64,000 nt of DNA from Silene latifolia (Eukaryota > Streptophyta > Magnoliopsida > Caryophyllales > Caryophyllaceae), in the NCBI RefSeq assembly GCF_048544455.1, contig NC_133537.1, forward strand, positions 70,217,634 through 70,281,633, read 5' to 3'. Shown one piece after another: positions 45,985 to 60,329 of this stretch (positions within the stretch are counted from its first letter, which is position 1; the number at the start of each line of letters is the position of its first letter). A program made the translations under genes and the position numbers. The notes beneath the pieces are model-generated. The model did not search any database. It was not told the origin of the DNA and saw nothing but the letters and a program-made list of their open reading frames with translations.

Positions 45985-48551
45985 ATAGTATACCTGCTAC
46001 TAATGTCCATGCCTCAGATATACCGGTTGTACTTCCCTTGATAGATGCAACAGGTACAAAAAATGTAGCTTGAGCATGTATCTAAATACATTAACTATTG
46101 TATCTAATATCATAGTAATGTGTACCTATGGAGTATATTTTTTGGCTGATTTTAGTACTGGAACATAATGCATTTTCTACTGTGTGTCATTTCCTGTGCG
46201 ATAGCAGTATAGTCTTTCTTTGCTAATGTTGATGCTCTAATGAACAATGATATACCTCATGTGCTTCCATTGACTAATGCACCAGGTAAAAAAAATTGTG
46301 GCTTGTTCATTAACAAGGTTTGATTTCACTAATATAATGTACTTGCCTTAAAATAACAACCTTTTGGTTAAATCATCTTGTAGAAACCCCCACAAGTTGG
46401 TTCTGAAAACACAATTTTTGGATTCCCAAGGTGTCCAGAAGATCTAAAACCAATCAACGGTATGATATTTTCAAATTTGGAAGATAGAATAGATTTTTAC
46501 AACAAATATGCAAAAGTTTGTGGGTTTATTCCAATGTTAGATTCAACAAAATTGGTTAATGGGATTATTACACACAAGCGTTGTGTGTGTAATAAAGAAG
46601 GCAAAAGTAGGAACAAGGGGACTAAAAGAAAGAGAACTGTTACGAGAACAGCATGTGAAGCTAAGGTTAGTTTTAAGATAATTGATACCGGTGAATACCA
46701 AATTTATGATTTTGTTGAGGTACACACACACGCAATGGTTACACCAGCTACAATGGTTCATATGAAACCATCTAGGAATTTGAACCTCTTTCACAAGAAA
46801 ATGATCATGGATAATTCAAGGATAAATCATGGTCCGGTGGATTCCTTTAGAATGTTTAAAGAATATGTAAAAGGGTACAGAAATATTGGGGCTTCTTTAG
46901 AAGATTTCAAAAACTTTTCAAGGGATGTTAAGAAATATATCAAGGAATATGATGCTGAGATGTTATTGGAGACTTTCATGCAAAAGAAGGCTATGTCTCC
47001 ATCATTTTATTTCGACTTTGAGGTGGATGATGAAAAAAGACAAAGTAAGGTTTTTTGGGCAAATCCAATCTCAATTAAAAACTATGCCCTTTTTGGTGAA
47101 GCCGTCTCTTTTGATGCTACTTATAACTTCAATGAATATAAAATGGTGTTTTGTCCGTTCACTGGTGTGGACAACCATAAAAGATGCGTCACTTTTGCGG
47201 GTGGTTTGTTAAGAAAGGAAGATGGAGAATCATTTACCTGGTTGTTTGAGAATTTTGTGAAGGCTATGGGTGATTTCTATCCTACTACAATTTTAACTGA
47301 CCAATGCAAAGGCATCAATCAAGCTGTAAAAGATGTGTTTGGTGACAAAACACAACACCGATTATGCATGTGGAATATAATGAAAAAGTTGCCAGACAAA
47401 GTCGGGCCAACAATTTGCCAAAACACAAACTTTTTGAAGGACATAAATTCTATTGTTTGGGATGGAGAGATTGATACACAAGAATTCGAATTGAGATGGA
47501 AATCGATCCTTTCTTCGTATGAGCTTTCTGATCATGAGTGGCTGAAGTCAATGTTTGACATTCGTTCAAGTTGGATTCCTGCCTACTTTAGAGACATATA
47601 TCTTGGTGGGATTATGCGCACAACATCAAGGTCAGAATCTGAAAATAGCTTCTTTGGAAATTTCACAAACCCGCACCTCACTCTTGTTGTGTTTTGGATG
47701 CCTTTCCAATCGGCTATGGATGTGCAGCGTTGGAAATATGCTAAGGTGACTGCTGATGATAAGAACTCTTCTCCAAAATTATCAACACCTCTCCTTCTAG
47801 AAAAGAAAACTTCTGAATTTTACACCAACACTGTTTTTTTTATCAATTTCAAGAAGAACTCCAAAATGCGTGTTTTACTTGTGGTCTTTCAACTAGGACA
47901 ACTGAAGACAACAATGAGCATATTTCAATAATGGACCGCGAGAAAGACAAGGTATACAAAGTTGATTTAAGTGGTAATAAATTTTCTTGTTCGTGTAAGA
48001 TGTTTGAAAGAATTGGGTTACTTTGTAAGCATGTTATGTGAATGTTAAAATATAGAGGGTTTGATGATATACCTAGGGAGTATCTATTAGACAGATGGAG
48101 CAAATATGCAACCTGTCGTCCTATTTTTAATGTTGTTGGGACAACCCTCCTAGCTGATTGTATGTCAATAGAAAACCACCAAAGCAAGATAAGTGAATTG
48201 TGGTCGGAAGTATTTACTTCAGTTTCGCTTGATGAAGATAATGAGGAACTTGGTGATAAGCTGCTTGAACTTCTTCGCGGTTTCAACGAGAAATTGATGA
48301 TTTCAGTTAAGCGTGGGAAGTCAAAAAACAAGAAAGCTGAAATTGAGATGCTTATTTGCTCAAAAATACCGTCTGAAGCTAGTGTTCTACCACCAGAAAA
48401 GTGTAAGAATAAGGGATCGGGAAGACGGATTACTTCAAACAAGGAAAAGGCAGTACAAGAAAATGCCAAGCCTTTGAGGAAATGTCGTGCTTGCGGTGAA
48501 ATGACTCATCATGTTAGTAGGAATTGTCCTAGTCGAGCCACTCAAAAATGA
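45985..48551 (+). pseudogene. FAR1/MULE transposase, right-arm broken copy
   Basis: Closely similar to the left copy. Small exons are at 45985-46053 and about 46205-46285; the main exon runs from about 46384 to 48551. Lesions are absent from the left: an extra C near 46390 (CCCCCAC instead of CCCCGC) shifts the frame at the start of the main exon, two extra bases in a T-run at 47833-47841 shift it again after the catalytic core, and TGG is changed to TGA at 48039-48041 within the SWIM region. The stretch 46462-47820 alone is open and keeps both Asp residues of the core. A truncated product is conceivable but unlikely to be active. Confidence 0.88.
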
Positions 48552-49450
48552 CTCCAGTTTGATTTCAGCTAGAAAAAGTTTAAGTTGTATTAAGTATTCT
48601 AAAAACTTTCTAGTATGTAAAGACTTCTAAGAAGTATGTTGTAGTTGACTTTAAATAGTGGTCTTTCTAGTGTGTAACGACTTTTAAAAACTTTCTAGTG
48701 TGTAAAGTCCAAGGTACATTGTCATGTTTAATTAACGCATCTTGGGCCATAATTCCTTAGCGTGCTTTGCGCTTAGTTATGATGGATCCCTATAGTCGCG
48801 ATGGTTTGGTTTTGTCTAATGTCTCACGTTTACCGTTCCAACACTTTGCTTCTCTATTATTATACAAACTTTTATTGTGTACACTCAAAAGTCGAGCTGT
48901 GACACACGTAAGAAATATTGATTGATATAGAAAACATACAAAGTAGTTTTAGGCCGAAGGACGATAAACATAATCTTCTTGTTTCTACATATGTAGAATA
49001 GTCTACATGTAGGAAGAGGTGGAAAAATAGTGGTGGTACCATAATTAAAAATAAAATATTAATACAGATTGTAGATTAAGTTCTTTACTTCATAAATATT
49101 GATGAAACAATGGGAATAGTGAATTGGTGTAGTTTTTCTCGTAACTTGAATGTTGCATGTGGTGTTTCTTCTTACCATAATTGTCATATGTGCCATTACT
49201 ACCTCGCCTATTGTTCTCACCAAATCAGTACTAAAGTCATGGTAGCTATACTTAGCTACAAATTGTTTGACCCACATCAATTAAGATTATTTAACCCACA
49301 AATTGTTCAGAGGAATTTTGATGAATTAAAAATTAAATTTACTTTATTGGTTATAGGAATTTAATAACTACTAGCTGGGTATTATTAATAGTAACCATGT
49401 ATATACACAAAACATGAAAAAAGTAACGTTAAATTAGTTTAAAATAATTT
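48552..49450 (+). other. Intergenic region after transposase 3' end, right arm
   Basis: Mirror of 39631-40539; no gene is seen. Confidence 0.5.
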
Positions 49451-50305
49451 TATCATCTCCGGCACATGTGTATCCACAAAGCCAGGGATGTGTATCCAGA
49501 CAGCCAACAATGTGTATCCACACAGATGCAGGTGTGTATCCACAGGCAGCTGTGGTGTATCTGCACAGCCGAAAATCTGTATCCCCACAGGCAATGTACC
49601 AAGAAACTCATAGATGTGTGTTTACACAGCCAGTAATGTGTATCCACGCAACAACCGCAATATGGGTTAATAGGAATTTAATAACTGAATAGTATTAATA
49701 GTAACCATACATTGAAAAAGGATTGAAACAAAAGCCATTGTGTCAAAAATGTTCCTGGAATGTTTGAACACAACACTATTAAATTCGATTACACTTCAGT
49801 ACGCACAACACATCCACAAAACACACTCCCATCTGCTAAAATAATCTACAAACTCACCTGGCCATAAAACATGAAAAAAGTAACGTTAAGTTAGTTTAAA
49901 ATAATTTTTCATGTAAAATAAAATTAGCATCTCCGGCACATGTCTACCTACAAAACAGTAGGAATGTGTATCCACAAAGTCGGGGCTGTGTATTCACACA
50001 CCAACGGGTGTGTATCCAAACAGCCAGAGATGTGTATCCACACTAGTTGCAGGTGTGTATCCACAGAATAGTAGGAATGTACCCACCCAACATCGGAGGT
50101 GTATTCGCACATTCTGATATGTGTATCCAGACAGCCAACAATGCATATCCACACAGCTGCCGGTGTGTATGCAGACAACTGTAGGTGTGTATGTAGACAG
50201 CTGCAGGTGTGTATTCACGCAGTAGCTGGGATGTATCTGCACAGCCGAAGAAGTGTATCCACACAACAGGAGGTGTGTATCTACACACTGAAAGAAGTCT
50301 ATCCA
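49450..50305 (-). repeat. GGATACACA minisatellite, right arm
   Basis: Mirror of the left minisatellite, in two blocks (about 49462-49660 and 49935-50305). Unit number and variants differ between arms, for example CAGGCAGCTGTGG replaces a unit at 49543. Confidence 0.9.
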
Positions 50306-51548
50306 GCAATTTAAGATTGTGTGCCCTACTAACGTGTTCTATCGCACCTACATATATGTATCTATCAGTTCCACATATTCAAAAATTACCTTTGCAGTAT
50401 TTTTCTCCCACTTGAGTAGTTTCAACATAATTTGTCGACGATAAGCAATCATATTCTGTAAATTAAAATGACGATAGGTAATGACACGTAAAGTGAACAA
50501 ACCGTAAAATATGAAAATTTACTTATCAAGTCTATTAAATTCACTTTGAAATAGTTTTGGTCCTCCCATAATTTCTTATCGTGTATTGCACCCTCCAGAA
50601 ACTTCATAACAAATAGTCCGCAATCATAAATACACATACAGTATGAGATTGTTAAAGTGAAAAACTACATCTTGTTAAAGGACAAAACTTTATAACAGTG
50701 GAAATCTACTATATGAAACCCCCTAACCCCAGCTTAATAAATAAGGAAGTTTTTAGAAAACTTATGTGTTTTGTTGCTGAGGTACATTGATAACAACAGT
50801 AGTAAACAAGATGATGCCCCTAAGATGATTGTAACCCTTGTGGTGCTCAAACTGATTTGCAACATGGAACACCTTTGAATGACAACAACTTATCAAAAAT
50901 AGTAATAAAATAATTTCATACTAACTGATAATAAAAATGCAAAAATATAACAAAAAAAGTAGAGTCCATACAATATCCTCCACATAAGAATTATACTCCT
51001 CAATATCATATGCTTTTTCTAAGTTTGGCTTGCATGAGTCCAAGATATAGTTTTCCTGCTTCTTGAGGTCCGACACAGAAGCTAACCAATGATTACCATT
51101 TTTGCCAATTGTGAAAAACACCTACCAATGTCATAGTAGTAAAGGTCATACAATGACATTCCACCCAACTCCAAAACAACTTTTCCACTAGATTCCCAAC
51201 AAATTTACCTTTTCAATAGTTGCTCCATTTTCAGGCTTGTAGTGCATCTTAAGATGAGGGCACCAGACAATATTTCCTTTCTGAGGACTTAATGCGTGCT
51301 TAGCAAACTGAAAATTATAAAATTGTTTAGATATTGAGGACTAATACATCTGAAAAAACTGCATTTTCGAATCTGAATCAACATGTATAAATAATAATAA
51401 TAATAATGTATAAAAATGCATTTTCGAATCTGAAAAACTGCATTTTCGAATCTGAATCTTAATTATCTACCTGCACTGTTGTTGGCAAGTAGAGAATATC
51501 AGTTCTATCACATGTGCACATCACACCATATATATCAAGCACCTACAT

Positions 51549-54044
51549 ATAAGAGGATTTTTGGAAGCTTAAGGATGCTGAAGCTAAGATCCTGATTCAA
51601 AGAGCCAAAATTCATGATATCAAACTTAATGATGCTGGGTCTAAATTCTTTTCCACTATGATTAAGGAGAGACAGCAGAGTCAGCTCATTGGAGAAATCC
51701 AGGATTTAGATGGTTGTACTCATCATGGACTCCATGAGGTGGGTGAGGCCTTTGTTGATTACTATAAGCAGCTCCTTGGTTCTTCTACCCCTGTCCAGAG
51801 TATGGATTCTTCTATTGCTCAGGCTGGATGCCTAGATGACCATGATAAGATGCTGCTCACTGAACCTATGTCCAGGGAAGAGATCAAAGCTGCTTTATTT
51901 TCTATTGGGTCTAATAAGAGCCCTGGACTGGATGGTTTTTCCTCTGGTTTTTTCAAAGCCACTTGGGATATAGTTGCTGATGACTTTTGCCTTGCTGTTA
52001 CTGATTTCTTCAAGACTGGTTTTATGCCTAAACAGGCCAATGTCACTCTTATATCCCTTATTCCTAAAAAGAAAGTGGTCCAAACTGTCAAAGATTTCAG
52101 GCCTATCTCCTGTTGCTCTGTCATCTATAAGACTATTAGCAAGATTCTGACAACTAGATTGCAGAAGGTGGTGGCCAAGCTCGTTGGCTATGAGCAGGCT
52201 GCTTTTGTACCTGGTAGGAGCTTACCTGAAAATGTCATGTTAACTCAGAGCTTAGTTAAGGGATACCAAAGGAAATACCTGACTCCCAGATGCATGCTCA
52301 AAGTTGACATAAGTAAGGCATTTGATTCTATACAATGGCCTTTCCTCACTAGTATGCTTACCACTCTGAACTTCCCTACAGTCTTTATCAAATGGATTAT
52401 GGGATGTGTTACTGGTGCCTGGTTTACTCTCAAAGTTAATGGATCAAATTATGGGTTTTTCAAGGGCAGGAGTGGAGTTAGGCAAGGGGACCCTCTGTCT
52501 CCCCTACTTTTTGTCCTCAGTATGGAAATGCTCTCTCGAATTCTTAGGACATTGTGCAACTCCCAGGATGTATCCTATCACCCTAAATGTATGAAGCTTG
52601 GCCTCACACATCTCATTTTTGCTGATGACCTCATGGTCTTCACCAGGGGAGATTTGCCATCTGTTCAGAAGATTGCTGACATTCTGAAACTCTTTGCTAG
52701 CTGGTCTGGATTGAATGCTAATTTTGAGAAGTCTGAGGCTTATTTTGGTGGAGTCAACTCTACTCTGAAACAGCTCATTCTGAATGCCATTGGCTTAAAA
52801 GAAGGCTCTTTCCCCTTCAGATACCTTGACCTCCCTATACATCCTTCTAGACTCACTAGTACCATGTATGATCCTATTATTCTTAAAGTGCAGCGCCTAG
52901 CTTGCAGTTGTGCTGTCAAATTCCTCTCCTATGCTGGTAAAACTGAAGTCCTCAACTCTATGGTCTTTGGCTTGGAGAACTTTTGGTGTGGTAGCCTGCT
53001 CTTACCACAGAATATCTGTGCCACCATAACTAAGTTGTGTAGACAATTGTTTTGGGGATACCAGGATGGGTAAAGGAAACTGATCTTTAAAGATTGGGCA
53101 AGTATCTGCAGTCCTTGGTCTGAGGGGGGCTTCCTGATTAAGAATCTTGCTGTCTGGAATAAAGCTAGCATGCTTAAATGGCTTTGGCATTTTGTTCAAG
53201 GCACTGGTTCTATCTGGACTTCCTGGATTAGGCATTATTTCCTAGCTAATACCTCCATTTGGGATTTAAAAATTCAGGATTATCACTCTGAGAGCCTTAG
53301 AAATGTCCTCACTGCTAGGGATTTTTGGGTCACTCACCGTTTGCGATCGTCAGAAAGCAATTGATCCGTTGCTCACTTGCACTACCAAAGGTAAATTCTC
53401 TGTTGGGAAAGCCTACAATCTCCTAAGGCCTAAATTCCCTACTCAAGCTTGTTACAGAGCAGTTCAGGACCCTTTCCTTCAGTCCAGACATAAGTTTACT
53501 CTTATGTTAGCTCTCCAAAGGAAGCTTGCTACTGTGGATCAGCTTTGCAGGAGAGGGATTAGCATTGCCAATAGATGCTGCCTGTGTAAGAAGAATGCTG
53601 AATCCAGCAGACATTTGTTCTTTAATTGTCCTTATTCCCAGACTGTCCTTTCTTCACTTCTCTCCTGGATGGGACTCAATCTTAGGGATTTGCAGCTTAG
53701 AAGCCTTATTCTCTGGTGCCACCGCAGTAAACCTAAGCAACACTGGAGGAACAAGTGGTTCAAGTGTGGTATTGCTGCAGCAACTTATTACATCTGGATG
53801 GAAAGGAATTATCGTCTTTTTGAAGGCAAGGAGAGGCAAGCCCCCTGCCTCATCAAGGATATTAAGCTTTGTGTTCATGTTCTCCTTTTGCACAAATCAT
53901 CTCCTACTGAACATACTGCAATTCTAGAGGCCTTGAATGTCTAGGGTATCTCTTTCGCTTTTGCTGTTTAGTGGCTATGCTTTGTAAGAACCTCATGTAA
54001 TCCTATTTTGGAAATATATGAGAATATCCTTCTTGCAAAAAAAA
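51549..54044 (+). mobile_element. 5'-truncated L1-like LINE
   Basis: About 2.5 kb inserted in intron 8 of the right ULP1 gene. It begins mid-ORF2 and ends with GCAAAAAAA at 54037-54044, directly joined to the AAT microsatellite. The left arm has no LINE here. About 45 bases present on the left (TGATCATGTTCTAAATATC and neighbours) are missing on the right, so a target deletion accompanied insertion. No clear target duplication is visible. Confidence 0.9.
51550..53944 (+). pseudogene. LINE ORF2: reverse transcriptase and zinc-binding C-terminus
   Basis: The frame is open from the truncation point to a TAA at 53071 (first ATG 51658), continues in the same frame to about 53345, then shifts by one base to 53944. 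RT motifs: 'DFRPISCC' (about 52095), 'KVDISKAFDSI' (52300), 'GVRQGDPLSPLLF' (52475) and the catalytic 'FADDLM' (52618). The C-terminal zinc-binding RVT motif 'CCLCKK...H...C' lies near 53575-53630. Endonuclease and ORF1 are absent through 5' truncation. The element is inactive. Confidence 0.9.
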
Positions 54045-54379
<335 letters not shown>

Positions 54380-55992
54380 GGTCTAGGAAAACTTACCAAA
54401 TCCATTACCCAGTGCCGATTTTGCAAACTTTGCATTCCTTTTCGACACACTCCCATCCACTCAGTATTCACAAGAGTCTCGTCTAAACTGTATATGAATA
54501 TAATTAGAACATAAAATGCATCAACAAAATTTAATTGTGCAAATATGTTATCGATTTGACAACTTACTCGACTCCTTTACCCCTTTTCATTACAACAGCA
54601 AGAAGTTCTGTGTCTGTGAGCTGACGTTGACATTGATGTTGTGACTGCCTTCTCATTTGGAATTCTTGGTCAACTGCTTCAAATCTAGAAAAATCAGGGA
54701 CAAATAAAAAATTAAATTTATCAAGAACTTTACAACTTCATTAGAAAGTTTATGATTATATTGACTCAAAGGAATAGAGGGATACCTCATATCAAAACTC
54801 AAAGATCCAGCTTTTGATAAGAGTTTATCCTTCAGTTGATTACCGTCAAAACAACAAATCTGAGAGCAAACTCTTGCAGCAAAAAGCTTAACTTGGTTGT
54901 GCTACAAAATAAATTGGAATATATGTTAAGCATTACATGTGTGTAGAAACAAATTGGAATATATGTTAAGCATTATAGAGACTAGCAAATTGATTGAATT
55001 GTATCTAGGTAGCTAGATGTATACTATATGAATCATAACTTACATCATTTAGACCCTAAGGAAAACCCTTTTCTAGTGCCTCTGTACTTCTCCAACAAAC
55101 GCATTAGATAAATCCCAGAATCAACTCCATCACCCATATTTGATTTCGGAATATACTCCTCTGTCACCAGATTCTTGACGTCTTGTATAGATGGAATCTT
55201 GTTTCGAACCAAGCAATTCATAACAAATTACGTTTGACAAAATTGTTTAGCAAACCAAAATAAATATCACATTCAGAAAAGGACTTTACAGGTCATACCG
55301 TAGACTCAATCATTGTTGTATAATTGACAGATTTTGGCTTTATCACATGCAGGATTTCCAACTTCATTGCTATGAAGTTAAAACAAAACACAAATGGCGT
55401 CTCAGAGATTATTGGAACAAAAATCTGCAATTTCATGTTTGTAAAAAGTCAGTAAATTTGCAGTTTAGAAATAATAGTAAACTGGCACATTGAATAAAAA
55501 AAAATAAAGTCAGAAAACTTGCGGTTTAAAACCCAATATTTACTTACGAGATTTGCTCCTGCAAAATTGTGATTAATGCCGGTAGTATGAGTAGCAATAA
55601 GGGGATCCTGGTGATTAAAAAAAAATTATAAGAAAATGTAGCGGAGTATGACTGCAAATGAGATAAACATGAGTAATTCCAAGAATATCATCAGATTATT
55701 ATAAACTTACTTCATCATCAGTTTGCGGGAGATACAACCTATACGGTGAACTGGCTGCTCTACTTGTTTCACTTTCGTTCAAAATGAAACACCAAGCATG
55801 TCTGACAGATTTAGGCACTATGTCACCTGTCACTACCGTCTTCAGATCTGCCCGACTAAGTTTATGGTTATCACATTGGAATAGGATCTCACTGAATAAA
55901 CATGTATCGATAAAAGTTAGTTATCACAATCATACTTTATAATCAAAAAAGTGTGTAACACAAATTCATACACAATGTTAGTAAAATCATAC

Positions 55993-58058
55993 CTTTCATC
56001 AGATGACTCTGAAAATACATATTCCAATACATCTTTTTCAACTTTATTCAAATTCCCAGCAACTATAATACTTCTCTGAAGGAAAGGAGATCTGAAAAAT
56101 TGTGATTCAACTCTCTTCCTCTTAAGCATTTCTCTTGTAATGTGCACTGGTTCTTTTGGTGGCAATGAGGAAATCGGTTCAACAAAAAGTGGTTCCACAA
56201 CTCCAACTCCATCTCCAAGATTTACAGCCATATCACAGAACTTTTTTAACTCATCTTCTTGTGATTGTAATTCTGAACTAAGTAATCTAAATGAAGGTGA
56301 GGTAAAATCATTATCCGATGGGAGGGAAGGTGGTGTAAACTTTGGAGGGGAGGGGTGTATAAACCGTGGAGACCGTCGAACAAATGTAGAAGATTTTTGT
56401 TTCTTCTCAAAATTCAGTGGCTCAAACTCTTGCGACTCGGAGTCCAAAACAATAGGAGAAGCTGACTTAGCTTTGGTGTTGATAGAAACAGGAACTGAAG
56501 CCGTTACACAAGTTGGTTTGTTGATAACATTACTTGTCTCCTTTGCTGGCCGTTTTCCCAAAGCAATTTCTAATTTAAGAAGAGCTGCCAACAACTCATG
56601 CTCATCTTTAAATTTAAGTTTACCAAACTTAGTAGGTGGATCCTGCTTCTGACTATCACCTTCATTACAAACAGCTCCATTATCTCCCACATTGTCAGCT
56701 CCTCTCTTGTTCACTTTTTCAGCTCCCTTCTCTTCCACTCTGACAGACTCATCAACTTTCTTTTCAGGAATATTCAATCTCTCTATTGTTGGTTGTGATG
56801 AATAGGAGCAATCACTTAAAGCATACGCGATTTGAGCCATCTGTTGTACAATCTTACTGTCAGGATAATTCATTCTAGGTTCTGCCAAAGACTTTGAGAA
56901 GCTAGAATAGGCAAGAGCAAGATTGTTTGCATCTTCTGCCAATTTCATGAAATTAAACATACTGCTCCGGCTACTGTCCTCCTCCACTGTCTCAGTAGGC
57001 TTCGGGTCCTCAGTAGGCTTTGGGCCCTCAGTAGCCTTTGGGTCCTCTCTAGCCTTCAGGTGCTCAGTAGCCTCTGGTTCTCGAATAAAAGCCTCAGGCA
57101 TATCCAATTGTATTGGGATACTAAAAGTTACATGCTGAACCGTAGCCTTGACAATGCGACATAGAACACCTCCAGTACCAAACCCATCCTTCATCTCATC
57201 CTTAAGCCTAGATTTTATCCTTTCTTCTGTCCATGATGCTAATGTTGGGAATACCCGAGGGACTGAAAAATAACTGAAGGATACTCTATCAAGATAGATA
57301 AACACGAACACCATGATAGGCCCAGCAAAATTATCATTTTCAGACATTCTCCAATTTTTAACAGCTTCAATAAACTGTTGTCTGGTAAATTTGCACCAGT
57401 TTAATGATGAAACAGCTGAAATATCTTCTAAACACTTCAACACTCGTAAGCTGGCACAAGTCCCTTTTACGCCCATCAAAAATGCTGAGACAATGAATAC
57501 AATAAAGTTTCTTTTAAACTCTTTCCCGCCGTCTCTTTGGCTGATTATCAGTTGTAATATATCCTTAACATCAACCTTTGTGGGATCTTTTGTATTGAAT
57601 TGTGTCAACCATCTACTCTTTAACTCAACAAAGTCAACACTCCTATCTGTTGAGGAAGCTATCATGACATCATTTGCACTCATAGGAATACCAAGTGATA
57701 AATGAACATCTTCATCCGTTATTTGAAGTTGCCCTTTCATATAGGAGCATGACGATATGTTGAATTTGGTAACTAGCCAATGCGCAAGAGCACCTGGAAC
57801 CATATCTATCCGGAGATTAAGAACACCAACAAAGCCCATGTCCTTTATATCAGCTACTTGTTTTGCACTCAAATTACTGTTGATAAATGTCAACAACATT
57901 TTAGGTGACATACGTGTCCTCAAATAACACTGCCCCAAGCCATCATCATCTTTTAAATTCGTTTTAACAGCTTTCTTGGATCGACTTCTCTTAGTAATAG
58001 CATTCTGGGTTTGTTTGCTTGTACTTGCACCATCATTATATAGCATCAACTTATCCAT
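55993..58058 (-). CDS. Intact first exon of ULP1-type gene, right arm
   Basis: An open frame of 689 codons from ATG 58058 to the donor (GAAAG|GTATGA) at 55993; read through the intron it would end at 55917. It starts with a basic segment ('KRSRSKKAVK'). Then comes a roughly 230-residue globular domain ('MSPKMLLTFI', 'GALAHWLVTKFN', 'DVHLSLGIP') common to plant transposon-carried ULP proteins. A long disordered linker follows with Lys-Ala-Thr-Glu-Asp-Pro type repeats (about residues 320-355) and Ser/Pro-rich parts. The left copy has a stop and a frameshift in this same exon, so this is the better-preserved version. Confidence 0.8.
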
Positions 58059-58643
58059 GTGTGGTAATCTGAAAATATGATTAAAATGTGTGGTTAAAAA
58101 TAAGTGTATCTATAAAGCAAAAAAATACCATTGATAAAATACATTATTCACGAATGATAAGAATTTTACATTCTAAAGAAGAAAAATGGAATAAGAAGCA
58201 CAAATACCAAGCACAAATCTTCTAAGGAAGTGAGACAATGACTTTGATAGACACATATATCAAACTTTAAATAGTGAAGCTAGCGTGCTAGACGTAAGTA
58301 TCTAACTACTGTAAAGATGTATCTACATAATAGACATATATATCTTGTTACTAAACACATATGCATCTACCTAAGCAACAAGAGCTATGTATCTATCCAG
58401 CGGAAAAAGGATGAAAAGACGGGACATAAATCATAAAATTACAACGTGAAACACTTTAGGGTGAACCTTCTGAAGGACCGTGATTAAACTAGAAGATTCA
58501 TGCTAATATTGGATACAAAAGAAAAAAATTATATTACAATAGAGGGTACGCAAAATGTTAAACAACTTACTACATAATTATACAAAAGAAGTTCATAATT
58601 ATACAAAAGTTTATAACAACTACATAATTATACACAATAACTA
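58059..58643 (-). other. Spacer between ULP1 and F-box-like genes, right arm
   Basis: Mirror of 10979-11663. No gene is seen; ATGTATCT/AGATACAT words are frequent. Confidence 0.5.
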
Positions 58644-59345
58644 CTAAACTGCTAACAAAAGGAAAAATTTAAAAACCTTACACATATAACACCCTAAGTA
58701 CACATAAACTAGCTTGGGCAATATGTCGAGCGGGAAAGGGAAATCAAAAAAAGAGAAATTTTCACGAGTAATTAGCAAATCTACAGCAATGGAAATTGAT
58801 GTGCTTCTTGTCTCAGATGGCACAGCTCTAAGCAACAACAACACTTCGCCAATTGCAATATCATTAGGAATGTTAAGATGCATATTAGGACTTTCATTTT
58901 TTGCCTGGTGAAAATGGAGGATGAACTTCGCTATCATATTGTCCGTTAAAAAACATTTGCAGCTTTGATAAAGGATGTTTGGACCCCTACGAGCAATCCG
59001 TACCCCATTCAAATCATTTAGTACTAAAGACCCCAAGAATGCCATGTCAACACGAGGTGCATTTGGATGTATGAGAAAGAGTTGACACCAATTTCTACAA
59101 ACCATTGCCATATTTGCCTTATCTTCGTACAAATCAAGTCGTGTGAAGATCTCATTCATTAAATGTTGATTATTAAAAACATCATATTGTGCTTCTTCAT
59201 AACTTGTGCCATTGAGGGTAACTTCCTTTAACGGATCAAATGAAAACCGCATTCCCGTTTGCTTTTCAGGGACATAATTTCTAATAAACTGTTCTTTATC
59301 TTCTGCTAGAATATTAACAACACACCCATTGCACCAATTTTCCAT
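58644..59345 (-). CDS. F-box-like protein, intact copy
   Basis: A 233-codon ORF starting at ATG 59345. Residues about 58-100 ('NNQHLMNEIFTRLDLYED' then 'MVCRNWCQLF') match the shape of an F-box: a hydrophobic helix followed by a Cys-x-x-Trp motif. F-box proteins link SKP1-CUL1 ubiquitin ligases to substrates; that this one does so is inference. No substrate-binding repeats (Kelch, LRR) are seen, and the protein ends in a hydrophobic Leu/Phe-rich stretch. Its presence at the same place in both arms makes it a stable part of the element, next to a ULP1-type protease, so two proteins with ubiquitin/SUMO-type signatures travel together. The left copy is frameshifted. Confidence 0.65.
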   Translation of the reverse strand: MENWCNGCVVNILAEDKEQFIRNYVPEKQTGMRFSFDPLKEVTLNGTSYEEAQYDVFNNQHLMNEIFTRLDLYEDKANMAMVCRNWCQLFLIHPNAPRVDMAFLGSLVLNDLNGVRIARRGPNILYQSCKCFLTDNMIAKFILHFHQAKNESPNMHLNIPNDIAIGEVLLLLRAVPSETRSTSISIAVDLLITRENFSFFDFPFPLDILPKLVYVYLGCYMCKVFKFFLLLAV

Positions 59346-60329
59346 AGATAATTATGTAGACTAAATTAAGACTAAATTATCTGGACCTACATATTTAGCA
59401 AGTTAGTAAAAAAAGACAATTAGTTACAAACAAAGAAAACAAAAATAACTAAGATGAAATTTTAATAACTAAGAATATTCAGAGATGCACAAACTATTGA
59501 TAGCAGTTACATGAATCAATTTGTGTATCCAGTATAAGAAATATGTGTATTCCATAAGTGACAAATGTACATCCTACGTCTAGGCTTAGCCAATTAAAAT
59601 CTTCTGAATTCTGACCCAACAAAACTCGTTAAATATTAATATAATGGTGAGACATGCACAGGCTATTGCTAGCGGATACATGAATTGGTTTGTGTGTCCT
59701 ACAGAAGTAGCATGTGTATGCTGTAGGCAAGAGATGTATATCTAGAGGTAAAGTACAGCTATGAACACAGCAACAAATGCTAATATTGGAAGATACATAG
59801 GCTAATGCTACCAGATACATGAAGCAATTTGTGTATCCAGTAAAAGTAGCATGTGTATTCCGTAAGTGACAAATGTGTATCCAGAATAACAAAGACCTAA
59901 GATGGCATCCTAATTGTGGACTTAGCCCAAAACGTTAGACTGTTCCGAATTATAACCCAAAATCGCGAACATTAATATAAATGGTGGGACATGCACAAGC
60001 TACTACTACTGCATACATGACACAGTTGTGTGGATGCTATAGAAGTAGCATGCGTATCCTGTATGTAAGAGATGTGCAGCTAAACTTAAAAATACACCAA
60101 TAAACACAGCACAACTGAGCATACCAGTCAACAGAACTCACACCAGTACGACAACCAGAAAATGAATCGCATCCCCTCAAAACACATGACAACATAACAC
60201 AACAGATAATCATAGCAATTAAAACATTAATTATATATGTTTGAGCTTCAATAATCAACATTTGCAGCTTAATACAGATCAAAAATCAAAAATAGAAATC
60301 AGCTGAAACATAAAATGAAGAAATTAGGG
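59346..60329 (-). other. Right-arm leader upstream of F-box-like gene
   Basis: Non-coding, with many GGATACACA/TGTATCC words. Up to about 60010 it has a mirror in the left arm; beyond that the left side is hidden. It probably contains a 5' intron of the F-box-like transcript. Confidence 0.5.

Noticed and set aside
56140-56652. Plus-strand ORF opposite ULP1 exon 1
   Set aside because: Shadow of the long exon; no domain, and the left-arm mirror is shorter and broken.
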